Assembly: GCA_031761405.1 (NCBI GenBank)
Contig: JASEVX010000005.1
Coordinates: 6,159,724 to 6,223,723 of the forward strand
From: Serripes groenlandicus
Taxonomy: Eukaryota > Mollusca > Bivalvia > Cardiida > Cardiidae
DNA length: 64,000 nucleotides
Reading direction: 5' to 3'
Under the pieces are notes generated by a model, which searched no databases, was not told the DNA's origin, and was given only the letters and a program-made list of their open reading frames with translations. Shown in pieces: positions 20,470-31,704 of this stretch. A program made the translations under genes and the position numbers. Position 1 is the first letter of the stretch, and each line of letters starts with the position of its first letter.

Positions 20470-22000
20470 CCATAATACAATAAATCTGATGCAGACATCT
20501 CTGACAAATAACTAAACAAAAATATTGAAAATCTCTTTAACTGTAAGTACAAGAGAAAGTTGATGCTGGAAATCCATACTGTAGTTATGTATAACACTTA
20601 CATTATAGTAGTTCAAAAAACAGTTATCAACTGAGGGGCATATTGGAACATCAGGGTTTGGGTCAAGTGAAAATGTATCATAACTTGCATTTATTTGTCA
20701 ACGAAGTGAATGTCCTTCATTGAAATATAATTGAAGCCTTTCATTGTTTATCATATCAATCTCCATTCTAAGGTAGGTTGACCATACACACAGCCAACTA
20801 ATTATTGATCATAAACAGTAATGAAAATGAGTAATCTTGCCAATCATTAGTCTTAGTATGTATACAGTGCTTTCATTAAGGAATAATTATAAAATTTATG
20901 AATTCCACATACACCTTTCAAGATGTTTGTCAGAATATTTGAATTTTATCATTTATCAATAAAACCACAAAACAGACAATTTAGGATTGCATGCAATAGC
21001 ACGTCATTTTACCTTTCCTCTATTAAAGTCAACATTGGACACCTTTGCAGCAATCTACTTTTAAAACAATGAGAAACTTTGGGTTAAATCGCTGAAAACA
21101 TGAGTTTTCTCTTTTTCTCAAAATGATATTAGCTTTGCATTCTAATTATATCATACTTTAACAAATTTTGAAATGTCGTCCAATATTTGTAAATTAGACC
21201 ACCCTCGAAATATAATATCAGCTAAACAGTTAAATTTCATTGAAATTGTTGTATAATTTCAAACCAAATTCCGAACATAAACCAAACCCTACAACTTGTT
21301 AATTTATTGAAATTCTTTCCTTCCTTTTTAAAAATGAAAATAACAAACTACTCATGTTTTAAAATTATATTATGATGAGCGCCCTGGTGTCAATGATGCA
21401 TAACAATATACAGAGGGCAAGCAAAATGCCTGTAGGGAATCTAATGACATATCTAAAATTGTCAAGGACGAAATAATTTTGTACAAAAGACCCCATTCAC
21501 AGAGTTGTCGTTCTTTACACTCTTTATTAGCAGAGAGTGTTCATTCAATGTCATTTTTCTATTAAAACCAGTTTTATCTCAGTTTGTTCTTTTCTTCATT
21601 TGTTTCGAACCAAATAAACATTCTAAATCACCTATAATTAACTATTTGTAAGTGAGTGTAAGGAACGGCTCTCTGCAAAGGAGATTTATCTACGCAGTCG
21701 GTATTCGCTAGTCACGTGATCAATAGTTTTAGCTTAAAAACAGTTCATATTTTAGATATACGTGGGTAAACATTATTAAATGCATTCTTCCCAAATCAAG
21801 ACAAGACATCTCTTTGAACATGAAAATAATATTCAGTAAGTTAAATTTGCTTTTAAAAGGAGAATTTCAACGTGATTTTTATTCAAAATAAAGAAACTGC
21901 AAATACTTAAAACATCAGAATATTTATTTCATTTTAGATCTGTCAAATTAGTGTTTTTAAACAAACGCAATCGTAATATGTTCAAGACATTTCAATTTGG
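20470..22000. other. Mostly unannotated AT-rich stretch with two decayed MITE fragments
   Basis: ACTTTACCATAATACAATAA (20466) and AACATTGGACACCTTTGCAG (21030) look like decayed MITE left parts. The rest shows no gene or repeat. Confidence 0.45.
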
Positions 22001-22006
22001 TTTTTT

Positions 22007-23506
22007 AGCTCACCTATGCACGAAGTGCAAGGTGAGCTATTGTGATCACATTTTGTCCGGCGTCCGTCCGTCGTGCGTCGTCCATCGTCAACATTTGAGC
22101 TTGTTAACACTCTACGGGCTACATTTTGCATCCAATCTTCATGAAAGTTTATCAGAACGTTCATCTCCATAAAATCTTGGACAAGTTCGAAACTGGGCGA
22201 TATGAGGTCAAAAACTAGGTCACTAGGTCGAATTGAAGGAAAATCTTGTTAACACTCTGGAGGCCACATTTTCAACTTGAGCATATTGAAACTTTATCAG
22301 AATGTTTGTCTTGATGATATGTAGGTCAAGTTCGAACATGGGTCACGTTGGGTCAAAAACTAGGTCACTAGGTCAAATTGAAAGAAAATCTTGTTAACAC
22401 TTTTGATGCCGCATTTTTTGCTGCAGCAGCTTGAAATTTGGTCAGAATGTTTGTCTTAAATATATCTAGGTCAAGTTCAAATATGGGTAATATTGGGTCA
22501 GAAACTAGGTCACCAGGCCAAATTGAGGGAAAATCTTGTTAACTCTGTTGAAGCCGCATGTTTTGCTTCAGCGGCTTGAAATTTGTTCAGAATATTGAGC
22601 TGAATGATATCTAGGCCAAGTTCGAATATGGGTCATGTCGGGTCAAAAACTAGGTCACTAGCCCAAATTGAAAGAAAATCTTTTTTACACTTTGGATGCC
22701 GCATTTTTTGCTTCAGCAGCTTGAAATTTTGTCAGAATGTTTGTCTTAAAGATATCTAGTTCAAGTTCAAATATGGGTCATATTGGATCAGAAACTAGGT
22801 CACTAGGCCAAATTGAGGGAAAATCTTGTTAACTCTGTAAAAGCTGCATTTTTTGCTTCAGCAGTTTGAAATTTGGTCAGAATGTTTGTATAAATAGTAT
22901 CTAGGCCAAGTTCGGATATGGGTCATGCCGGGTTAAAAACTAGGTCACTAGACCAAATTGAAGGGTAATCATGTTAACACTCTGGATACTGCATTTTTAA
23001 TTTCAGCATGATAAAACTTTATCAGAATGTTTTTCTTGATGATATGTAGGCCAAGTTTGAATATGGGTCATGCTGGATCAAAAACTAGGTCACTAGATCA
23101 AATTGAAGGAAAATCTTGTGAACACTTTGGATGCCGCATTGTTTGCTTCAGCAGCTTGAAATTTGGTCAGAATGTTTGTCTGAATTATATCTAGGTCAAG
23201 TTCAAATATGGGTCATATTGGATCAGAAACTAGGTCAATAAAGGAAAATATTGTTCAAACTCCGGAGGCCGCATTTTTACTTTGAGCAAGTTGAAACTTA
23301 GTCAGAATGTTGTCTTGATGATATCTAGTCCATGTTGGAATATGGGTCATTATAATCAGGTAAAAAATATAGATCACTAGGCCAAATGAAGGAAAGTATT
23401 GTTAACACTGTGGAGGTTGCATTCAGAATAATTGTCTTGATGTGTTTTGCATTGCAGTACATTGTATAATTAAGGTGAGCGATCCAGGGCCATCATGGCC
23501 CTCTTG
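22007..23506 (+). mobile_element. AGCTCACC-family long repeat, copy 3 (complete)
   Basis: The 5' hairpin is AGCTCACC, inner stem TGCAC-GAA-GTGCA, then AGGTGAGCT. A pyrimidine-rich stretch and about eight internal modules of roughly 160 bp follow. The 3' end is GGTGAGCGATCC with the 8+1+8 palindrome AGGGCCATCATGGCCCT (23486-23502), then CTTG. Small open frames within it are incidental. A TA-flanked element begins immediately after it. Confidence 0.8.
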
Positions 23507-23510
23507 TTTA

Positions 23511-24619
23511 GGGATGGGAACGAGTACCAATATTAGTACTCGGGTACTCTTGAATTCTTCCGATCGAGTACTCGGGTACTCGCAGATAATCGCATTGTAT
23601 TGATTCGTTCATCAAACGTCTTGTCTATCGGAATAGAATTGCCCCCGTGCACTAAATTTGAATCGTTTCTATAAGAACAAACATGCGTTTGTTTTCACCT
23701 GTACATTTAATATTTGATATTTGAAGAAAACTAGTTGTTTTATTTTAAAACAAAACAATTCAACAAATACATTCAGAATGTTGCATTGGCGAAAACATCC
23801 AAACATGCGGATGTATATCTCTTTAAAGTCGCAAAAATAAAGCAAGTCAAACGGTGAAAGGAAGACGATACCAAGAATGATAAACAATACATTTAATAAA
23901 AGAATATTGTTTTCATCAGTGAAAATAAGGAATATGAATCAACAATCTGAATGTTTTTTGTTCTTTCAGATTTCGATTTTACCGGTGTCCGTAATATTTG
24001 CATGCATTTAACTGACTTGTCGTTTCCTATGCGTTTAAAATGTTTCCAGACGGCGGATTTAGCACGAAGCATGGTTATAAATTTGCTGTTTTCCTTTCGT
24101 TCGAATAGATACGAATGATAGAGGACAGTTCTAATGATTTAACGAACAATTACTCAAACAATTGCAACAGTTCTTATCCAATCATATTGATTTGTAATTT
24201 TTACAACTATCCAATTAAAACGTGTTGACAATTGAAAACACTATTACGATGAAGATGTGAAAAACGGACGGCTCTCCATGTTTGACATATTGTTTGACAT
24301 ATACTTGCTAATTGACTGGAGATTATATTCATATCGCTGACTACCTGTGTGTCACATTGTTCATAGTTGACTCGTGAATGCAATCAAAACAACAAATACA
24401 AAGGATTAAGAACCATCTTCAGACGAAAAGGTGTTAGCTGTTTGTTTAATTTACCTTCACCGCTTATTTACCGACTTCTTTAGTAAATCACTAAGAAAAA
24501 CAGATGAAAAAGAGAAAAAAATGGAAGATAAATAATCGAGTACTCGAATACCTATTTTGATAACCGGTTCTCGGACGTCTGACCGAGTACCCGGGTACTC
24601 GCGTACTCGGTCCCATCCC
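23511..24619. mobile_element. TA-flanked terminal-inverted-repeat element, 1.1 kb, non-coding
   Basis: GGGATGGGAACGAGTAC at the left matches, inverted, GTACTCGGTCCCATCCC at the right. Both ends are flanked by TA (23509-23510 and 24620-24621). Inside each end are clustered GAGTACTCG and GGGTACTCG palindromes. No transposase-like frame. The TA duplication hints at a Tc1/mariner-type mobiliser, but the superfamily is not certain. It lies directly after the 3' end of the 22007-23506 repeat. Confidence 0.7.
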
Positions 24620-24705
24620 TAGTTTTTTTCTAATAATAACTCGTCCTCCCATGTCATTTCCGAAAAGCTATTAAAAATATAAGTTGCGGGCTTCTGCCCC
24701 TTCGT

Positions 24706-24819
24706 TTATTAACTATTGAATTGAGTTGAAAACAGTGTGGCAAATGGAGAAATTGCTACTATATACAATTTTGCCTTTTGCCACAATGTTTTCAAAAAGT
24801 GCCTGTATGTGGGAAAGGG
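24706..24819 (+). mobile_element. MITE right-half fragment
   Basis: TATTGAATTGAGTTGAAAAC to CCTGTATGTGGGAAAGGG then TTAA 24820-24823. Confidence 0.78.
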
Positions 24820-24865
24820 TTAAAAATTGCCAGCAATAAAAGAACGATTGGATCAAGTTTTAAAT

Positions 24866-24995
24866 GCTTTTTCAACAGTGTTTCAGTTATATAACGGAGG
24901 CCATTGCATCTAACCAAGTGTGCTTAGGTTTCTCATACCAACCAGTGCTCAGCACAATATTCTTACCAAGTTACCGGGCAACAGGTTACTCATGA
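24866..24995 (-). mobile_element. Decayed SINE fragment
   Basis: TTCAACAGTGTTTCAGTTAT at the tail end, then ACCAACCAGTGCTCAG and AAGTTACCGGGCAACAGGTT, matching the inverted SINE body elsewhere. Confidence 0.5.
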
Positions 24996-25009
24996 TCTCA
25001 CTTTGACTT

Positions 25010-25049
25010 AACAATGTTGTCTGCTGCAGATTTGTTGTATGTGGGAAAG
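25010..25049 (-). mobile_element. MITE end fragment
   Basis: AACAATGTTGTCTGCTGCAG to TTGTATGTGGGAAAGGG. Confidence 0.7.
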
Positions 25050-25058
25050 GGCGGTTAA

Positions 25059-25280
25059 CCCTTTCCCTCATACGGCAATTCTGCAGCAGACGACTTTAAA
25101 CGTATTTTGCCAAAAAATAGAAAATCTCCATAATTGAATGGATAACCTATGTCAAAAAGTGGAAAACATTGTGGCAAAAGGAGAAATTGCACGTTTTGTG
25201 CAATTTCTTCTTTTGTCACTATGTTTTCACAAAGCTGTCTGCTGCAGAGGCGTCAGAAAGCGTCTATATGAGGGAAAGGG
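25059..25280 (+). mobile_element. TTAA MITE, CTCATA type, full length
   Basis: 222 bp; TTAA at the left, TAGC (mutated) at the right; core GAAATTGCACGTTTTGTGCA. Confidence 0.92.
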
Positions 25281-25311
25281 TAGCCCATTGGTGAACGACG
25301 AATGAAACTAT

Positions 25312-25487
25312 AACTTTTGTCAATGTTAGTAATGGCTGCCCTCCTTGGCGCTCAGGGTTGCAGTGTTAACATTACGACTGACTGGCTGGTGTCAGGAAAA
25401 ATGGACCAGTAGTACTGGTAATTTACCCAGGAAATGCTGTGATATAACAGAAAATTGTTGAAAACAGCCTCAAACGCCGGACAATTG
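25312..25487 (+). mobile_element. 5'-truncated SINE copy
   Basis: GTAATGGCTGCCCTCCTTGG, GACTGACTGGCTGGTGTCAG, CCAGTAGTACTGGTAATTTA and the tail GCTGTGATATAACAG..TTGTTGAAAACAG. Confidence 0.7.
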
Positions 25488-26049
25488 ACACCAAAAAACA
25501 AAGAAGTTTAAATAATTAGGAGAAGGGTTTTAAGATGAGTTTATCTGATCATAGGCTATTGTCTGGCGGTAGTTCAGTCTACCTCCTGGTCGTATTATAA
25601 ACCAATAAAACATCAATATTTTAGTTGTGTCTTTATTGATACCTTTATTTGTGTGGTGAATGCTGATAGCCTGTACTGATAACTGGGTAAACATTACGAT
25701 AACTCGATGATTACCAAGTTATCGCTGTGAAAATCACACCCAAATAGCTTCGATGAAAAAGCCTCAAATGAAAAATGAACATCATAAAACTGGGTTTTAT
25801 AGGCGGTAATTGATTTAAATTTCTGTTTCATTGAAAATCAATGTTTGTTTTGGCAAACAGATTGTGTAAATCTGTTTCTCCTTTTTGCCTATGTGGCCGT
25901 CATATTGCACTCAAGCAGAATTGTTTCTACGGTACTATGTTCTTAGATAAACCATAATATAAATCCATGCAGGGGGCAACAATTTCAAACCTTGGACTCC
26001 TTGATTGACGTATCTGCTTACCTAATGAGATACTTTGAGAGTCATATGC
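25488..26049. other. Unannotated stretch
   Basis: No gene or repeat recognised. Confidence 0.5.
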
Positions 26050-26053
26050 TTAA

Positions 26054-26273
26054 CCCTTTCCCACTTGCAGACGCATTCCGACGCATTTGCAGCAGACGTC
26101 TTTTGAAAACATAGTGACAAAAGAAGAAATTGCACAGAACGTGCAATTTCTCCTTTTGTCACAATGTTTTCCACTTTTTGTCATAGGTTATCCATTTAAT
26201 TATTGAGATTTTCTATGTTTTGACAAAATACGTTCAAAGTCGTCTGCTGCAGAATTGTCTATGTGGGAAAGGC
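26054..26273 (-). mobile_element. TTAA MITE, full length
   Basis: CCCTTTCCCACTTGCAGACG to TCTATGTGGGAAAGGC. The interior is of the CTCATA type (AGAAATTGCACAGAACGTGC). TTAA both sides. Confidence 0.9.
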
Positions 26274-26280
26274 TTAAGAA

Positions 26281-26375
26281 GGAATGTCTTGTTTGAGCAA
26301 TATTTCACATTTCCATTATGTTTATAGATGTAGACTGTTGCAAAAGTGTCAAATGTTGTCTTTATGAGGGAAAAA
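26281..26375 (+). mobile_element. Old MITE fragment
   Basis: CTTGTTTGAGCAATATTTCA to GTCTTTATGAGGGAAAAA. Confidence 0.55.
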
Positions 26376-26633
26376 TGATTGAGTTTAACTGATTGGTGCT
26401 TTGTGAAACAGGTGTAAAACAAGATAAGCTAATATGTCGGCACACTCTGATCTGGCTCTGCACTGTTTATTAATTAGTCATTTAAGGTTTCCACATATTT
26501 CTGTAAAGCAGTTTCCATTTCGGATCCTTTAGCTTGGATGCACAGAGATGTCTTTTACCCTAGGTGTAATTATTGCGCTTAGGTTGGTTTTCCTGGGGCA
26601 TCGCTCAATTCATGATTAATCATGGGATTGTAA

Positions 26634-26855
26634 CCTTTTCCCACATACAGACGCTTTCTGACGCCTCTGCAGCAGATGACTTTCAAAACTATTGTGACAA
26701 AAGGAAAAGTTGCTCATAATGAGTAATTTTTCCTTCTGTCACAAATTTTTCATTTCTATTCAAACAATTTATTATTATTTATAGACCTATTCCCTCTTTT
26801 TGCTGAAATGATTTCAAAGTTGTCTGCGACAGTTTTGTTGAATGTGGGAAAGGGG
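26634..26855 (-). mobile_element. CACATA-type MITE
   Basis: CCTTTTCCCACATACAGACG to GAATGTGGGAAAGGGGG; core GTTGCTCATAATGAGTAATT. Confidence 0.85.
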
Positions 26856-27088
26856 GTATTGAGCAAGTATTAAATCATATTTTCAAAAGTGGTCTGCAGC
26901 ATGCAAGCCAAATATATGTCAGTTGTGTCAGGTAAAGGATTATATAGGATGTGACTTTAATTTGTCTATTTTCATTATCTTCTATCTGTCGGCAAGAAAT
27001 AATGACAAATTTAACAGATTTTATCATAAAATTGCAAGTTACACAGAATTATTATCTATAACCAAGTGCAATCTTTTTATTGTCTTAA

Positions 27089-27266
27089 TCCCTTCCTTCT
27101 TTCAGACGCTTTAGCGAATGGAGAAATTGCTCATAATGAACATGTTTATCTATTGCCACATTTTTTTCAATTTTTTTTCATAATGGTACTTTCATTTCAA
27201 GAGTCTTATTTTTGACTAGATGTTTTTTAAGTCGTCTGCTTCAAACTTGTCAAACTTGGAGAAAAA
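27089..27266 (-). mobile_element. Old MITE
   Basis: TTAA 27085-27088; TCCCTTCCTTCTTTCAGACG to GTCAAACTTGGAGAAAA. Confidence 0.65.
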
Positions 27267-27313
27267 AGTTCAAATGCCTTCTGCTGCAGATCTGCACCAG
27301 GGAAATGGTTTAA

Positions 27314-27472
27314 TCCTTTCCCACATATTTACGCTTTCATGTGCCTCTGCAGCAGACGACCTTTGAAAACACTGGCAAAGGTAAAATTTCACCATTTGCC
27401 ACAATGTTTTCAACTCTATATATCTAATAATTAAACTGTCATTAATGGAGATTTTTCACATATTTGAAAAGA
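27314..27472 (-). mobile_element. CACATA-type MITE truncated at the minisatellite
   Basis: TCCTTTCCCACATATTTACG to GAGATTTTTCACATATTTGA; the right end is replaced by the 57-bp array. Confidence 0.8.
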
Positions 27473-27479
27473 TGGAGAG

Positions 27480-27960
27480 GTGCACTGACAGTTGTGTGGA
27501 GTACAAGTATGAGAAAGCCAGGAAACACATAGGTTGGTGGTGCACTGACAGTTATGTGGAGTACAAGTATGAGAAAGTCAGGATACACATAGAATGGTGC
27601 ACTGACAGTTATGTGGAGTACAAGCCAGGAAACACATAGGTTGGTGCACTGACAGTTGTGTGGAGTACAAGTATGAGAAAGCCAGGAAACACATATATAG
27701 GTGCACTGACAGTTGTGTGGAGTACAAGTATGAGAAAGCCAAGAAACACATAGATTGGTGCACTGACAGTTGTGTGGATTACTGGTATTAGAAAGCCAGG
27801 ATACACATAGGTTGGTGCACTGACAGTTGTGCACTGACAGTTGTGTGGAGTACAAGTATGAGAAAGCCAGGATACACATAGGTTGGTGCACTGACAGTTG
27901 TGTGGAGTACTGGTATGAGAAAGTCAGGAAACACATAGATAGGTGCACTGACAGTTATGA
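27480..27960. repeat. Minisatellite, 57-bp unit
   Basis: About eight units starting GTGCACTGACAGTTGTGTGG at 27480, 27540, 27597, 27644, 27701, 27758, 27815, 27886 and 27943, with one 47-bp unit and one partial 14-bp unit. The period of 57 is 19 codons, so several frames stay open by chance. The unit resembles part of the local SINE body (GGAGTAC..TATGAGA..AAGCCAG). A MITE arm lies to the left and a SINE tail to the right. Confidence 0.92.
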
Positions 27961-28016
27961 TATGACTATAAAATTGTTGAATACACTTTTAAACCCCATT
28001 GAATCAATTAATCACC
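27957..28016 (+). mobile_element. SINE tail fragment
   Basis: GATATGACTATAAAATTGTTGAA..TTTTAAACCCCATTGAATCA with an AATC-rich end, directly following the 57-bp minisatellite. Confidence 0.6.
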
Positions 28017-28081
28017 AAACCAATGATTTTACTACAATATTAATTAAACATTTCCTCACCTAGTTCTTGTTAGTCATGCGA

Positions 28082-28486
28082 GGTTCATGGATAACCGTAC
28101 TCAGTCTCTGATGCTGTCATATAAGGTCCAATTTTCAAGGTTCATGGATAGCCGTACTCGGTCTCTGATGCTGTCTGTCATATAAGGTCAAATTTTCAAG
28201 GTTCATGGATAGCCCTACTCAGTCTCTGATGCTGTCAAATAAGGTCAAATTTTCAAGGTTCATGGATAACCGTACTCAGTCTCTGATGCTGTCATATAAG
28301 GTCCAATTTTCAAGGTTCATGGATAGCCGTACTCGGTCTCTGATGCTGTCTGTCATATAAGGTCAAATTTTCAAGGTTCATGGATAGCCGTACTCAGTCT
28401 CTGATGCTGTCAAATAAGGTCAAATTTTCAAGGTTCATGGATAACCGTACTCAGTCTCTGATGCTGTCATATAAGGTCAAATTTAT
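28082..28486. repeat. Minisatellite, 57/61-bp units in a 175-bp higher-order repeat
   Basis: GGTTCATGGATA units start at 28082, 28139, 28200, 28257, 28314, 28375 and 28432. The pattern 57-61-57 repeats, giving a 175-bp higher-order period (28082, 28257, 28432). The extra 4 bp is a duplicated TGTC. Confidence 0.92.
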
Positions 28487-28949
28487 TGTGTTATGTATTG
28501 CGATAATTAATGTTTACATGTTATAATGACAATAAAGCATTGATACTTTGATTGTATTTGGGGGTAAGAATATCATATCTGTAAAACTGAACGCCTGATT
28601 TTGATACAATGTTAAAAACATTGTGGGAAAGAAGAAATTGCTTATTCACCTTTTCCCATAAAGTTATCCTAGCACTGTCTTCTGTATCAGGTAATGTGTT
28701 ACATTGTAAATACTATAAAATATACTGTGTTTACAAATTGTCAGCCCCCATCACCTGTTGATGGCCATGAAATCACCTGTACTTACAGCAGGCAAACAGG
28801 CAGGCTGAATACAGTTTTCCCTCCAAAACCATTAAACAAAAACAGACAGACGTTTATCACATGCACAATGACTTACTATCAGTGACAGATAAAACATTTA
28901 CGGCTGTCCTTTTTCCTCATTGGTCGACTAAACTCTTTACCTTGTATGA

Positions 28950-29122
28950 CACTTTTAGAGTCGTCTGCTTTGAAACAAATTTAAATATTTGAAAAACAAT
29001 TTTCTAAACTGCTGCAGAATTGTCGTATGAGGGAAAGGGTTAAAACAATGTGGCAAGAAGAGAAAGTTTTCAAAAGTCATCTGTTGCAGAAGCTTCAGAA
29101 AGTGTCTGTGTATAGGAAGGGG
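28950..29122 (+). mobile_element. Two adjacent MITE fragments
   Basis: CTGCAGAATTGTCGTATGAG..AAAGGGTTAA ends near 29042. ACAATGTGGCAAGAAGAGAA to GTATAGGAAGGGG follows, then TTAA 29123-29126. Confidence 0.65.
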
Positions 29123-29162
29123 TTAACATCAGAGTACAATGATAAAGATAGGTGGTCCTTAA

Positions 29163-29384
29163 ACCTTTCCCTCATACCACAACTCTGCAGCAGACTACTT
29201 TGAACAGATTTTGTCAAAAAATAGAAAATCTCTATAATTGAATGGATAACCTGTGACTAAAAGAGGAAAACATTGTGGCAAAAGGAGAAATTGCTCGTTT
29301 TGAGCAATTTCTTCTTTTGTCACTATGTTTTCAAAAAGCCGTCTGCTGCAGAGGCGTCATAAAGCGTCTATATGAGGGAAAGGG
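29163..29384 (+). mobile_element. TTAA MITE, CTCATA type, full length
   Basis: 222 bp, TTAA 29159-29162 and 29385-29388; core GAAATTGCTCGTTTTGAGCA. Confidence 0.92.
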
Positions 29385-29388
29385 TTAA

Positions 29389-30000
29389 ACCTTTATCTGC
29401 AGAAAACCTTTTGCTACTCTGCAGATATTTAAAATATTGTGGATAGCCAATAACCCACCAAGTTTTGCCAGCCAATATATTGAATGAATTTAACCCATGT
29501 GTGAAATAAGAAATACCCGCTTTAATATGAACTGCTTAGGGACGGCTTTTACAGGTACTCTTGACTATTTAGGGACAGGGATTTGGGGGTTAACCCTTAA
29601 CGGTCTACCTGAAGTTTTTAATTCCTCTGTTTCAAATTCAATTTTTGGAAAAGCATTGAAAATGTTGCCATACCTATGATTTAGTGAAATACATATTGTA
29701 AGAAAAGGAGAACTTGCTCATCGTGAGAAATTTCTCAATTTCCTACAAATTTATACTTTGTTCAAATATAACAGGAAAATAGGGTTCAGTATTCAAATTA
29801 ATTACCTGTATAAAATATCAGAGAGGCACGCGCTGAAATTCTCTGAAATTCTCTCTCAACCAATCAGAATGCAGGCTTTTGTCAGTCGTGTGCCGGCTGC
29901 CCCAGGAGCACACTTTACTGCCACCTGGTGTTACGATTTAGTCACACAAAGTTGATAAGTGTGGTGAAAATAAAAGCTCCCATTATACATTTAATATTAA
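29389..30000. other. Unannotated stretch with one MITE core fragment
   Basis: AAAAGGAGAACTTGCTCATC..GAGAAATTTC (29701-29735) is a MITE core. The remainder shows no gene. Confidence 0.5.
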
Positions 30001-30150
30001 CCCTTTCCTTCATACAGCATATATCTGACACCTTGACAAAGGACAACCGTTGAAAAACATTGTTGGGAAAGGAATGATTGCATGATCATACAAATGTAGA
30101 TACTATTACGCTTTTTCATCAAATGTTTTGAAAGCAGAGGCATCAAAAAA
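30001..30150 (-). mobile_element. Old MITE, left part
   Basis: TTAA 29997-30000 then CCCTTTCCTTCATACAGCAT; the right end is not clear. Confidence 0.6.
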
Positions 30151-30254
30151 ATTCATATCAATAATTTGTTACGCTTTGAGTGCTGCATGCTTCTGAGGTA
30201 ATTTAGATAGTTTTGCCTATAGATCTATTTCAAAATTGTTTGCTGCCGTCTTAA

Positions 30255-30477
30255 CCCTTTCCCTCATACGACAATTCTGCAGCAGACGACTTTGAATGTA
30301 TTTTGTCAAAACATAGAAAATCTCCATAATTGAATGGATAACTATGACAAAAAGTGGAAAACATTGCCGCAAAAGGAGAAATTGCATGTTTTGTGCAATT
30401 TCTTCTTTTGTCACTATGTTTTCAAAACGCCGTCTGCTGCAGAGGCGTCAGAGAGAGCGTCTATATGAGGGAAAGGG
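30255..30477 (+). mobile_element. TTAA MITE, CTCATA type, full length
   Basis: TTAA 30251-30254; ends GAGGGAAAGGG and abuts the next copy without a TTAA between. Confidence 0.9.
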
Positions 30478-30695
30478 TTTCCCACATATAGACGCTTTCT
30501 GACGCCTCTGCAGCAGACGACTTTTGAAAAAATTGTGTCAAATGGAGAAATTGCTCAAAACAAGCAATTTCTACCTTTGCCACAAATTGTTCAACTCTTT
30601 TCAGTAATTATACCTTCATTTTCAGAGATTAAACATAATTTTGTCTAAATGTTTTCAAAGTCGTCTGCTGCCGCTATGTGGTATGTGGGTAAGGG
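30478..30695 (-). mobile_element. CACATA-type MITE lacking its first bases
   Basis: Starts TTTCCCACATATAGACGC (the expected TTAACCC is absent) and ends GTATGTGGGTAAGGG then TTGA. Confidence 0.85.
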
Positions 30696-30827
30696 TTGAG
30701 GGACAATGAGTGATAGGATAGAGGATATCATCTGTTATTATGGTAAGTACCATATGGTAGTTTGACAGAGTCAAGTGCAAACTCAAAACCAATTATAAAA
30801 TAAAGGTCCACTGGCCCCTTTATAACC

Positions 30828-30955
30828 CTTTCCATAATGCAGATTACAATGTATATGTTTTTAACTTGAAGCAGACAACTTTTGAAAACAGTTTGAGAAA
30901 AGGAGAATTTGCTCAAATTGAGCTACTTCTCCTTTTCTTACAGGTTTTTTAGATC
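30828..30955 (-). mobile_element. Old MITE fragment
   Basis: CCCTTTCCATAATGCAGATT to core GAATTTGCTCAAATTGAGCT. Confidence 0.65.
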
Positions 30956-31084
30956 ACCTTGAGCCTTCATTGTTCCAGAATGTAACATTTTCTCTCAGAA
31001 ATTTGTTTAAAAAGCATGAAATAATTTAGTTTCAACCTCAGGTATTATTCTATGCTCACGAGCTCTACTTTCATAGTAGTTTGC

Positions 31085-31485
31085 CGCAGACAAGTGGTTT
31101 AGCGTTGGGGATTTGTGACCAGGCATCCCAGGTTCAATCCCTACTTGACGCAGTCAAAGTGAAGTGCCCATGGTCAGGCACTTTTCCTAGCCCTGTACTT
31201 GTTGGTTCGTCACACTTGGATAATGAACAAGTGTTGGATCGCCGTGATATGACTAATCCTTTCCCTCATATAAACGCTTTCTGACGCCTCTGCAGCAGAC
31301 AGCTTTTTGAAAACATAGTGACAAAAGAAGAAATTGCTCAAAACAAGCAATTCTCCTTTTGCCACAATGTTTTCCTATTTTAGTCATAGGTTATCCATTC
31401 AATTATGGAGATTTTCAATTTTTTGACAAAATATGTTCAAAGTTGTATGAGGGAAAATACTGCTGAAAATGGTATAAATTCCAAA
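31085..31485 (+). mobile_element. SINE split by a TTAA MITE
   Basis: A tRNA-like head with CCAGGTTCAATCCCTACTTG and a body with GCCCATGGTCAGGCACTTTT run to GCCGTGATATGAC at 31254. A MITE occupies 31258-31456. The SINE tail resumes ACTGCTGAAAATGGTATAAA. Confidence 0.7.
31258..31456 (-). mobile_element. CTCATA-type MITE inside a SINE
   Basis: CCTTTCCCTCATATAAACGC to AAAGTTGTATGAGGGAAAA; splits the SINE at 31085-31485. Confidence 0.85.
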
Positions 31486-31704
31486 ATAAAACAAACACTC
31501 CCCAGTTGAAATTTAAAACAGCTGACAATTATGTAATAGGGTTGGTGAAGAAGAAAAAAAGGGTTCCTGATTGTTTTTCTGGGATTGGGTAACATATTGG
31601 TTGATTATTGTTGGTGACAGTCAACCAGTCTCCCCAGTCTAAATGCCTACTTCACTTAATAGACTCTTCCAATAGGGAAGAAACTGTAAAATGAAGTGTT
31701 AAAT

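Noticed and set aside
27442..27948. 168-codon minus-strand frame in the 57-bp array
   Set aside because: The period is 19 codons, so frames stay open by repetition; several overlapping frames exist.
28082..28486. CRISPR-like array
   Set aside because: The entire unit repeats with no variable spacers, in a eukaryotic context.
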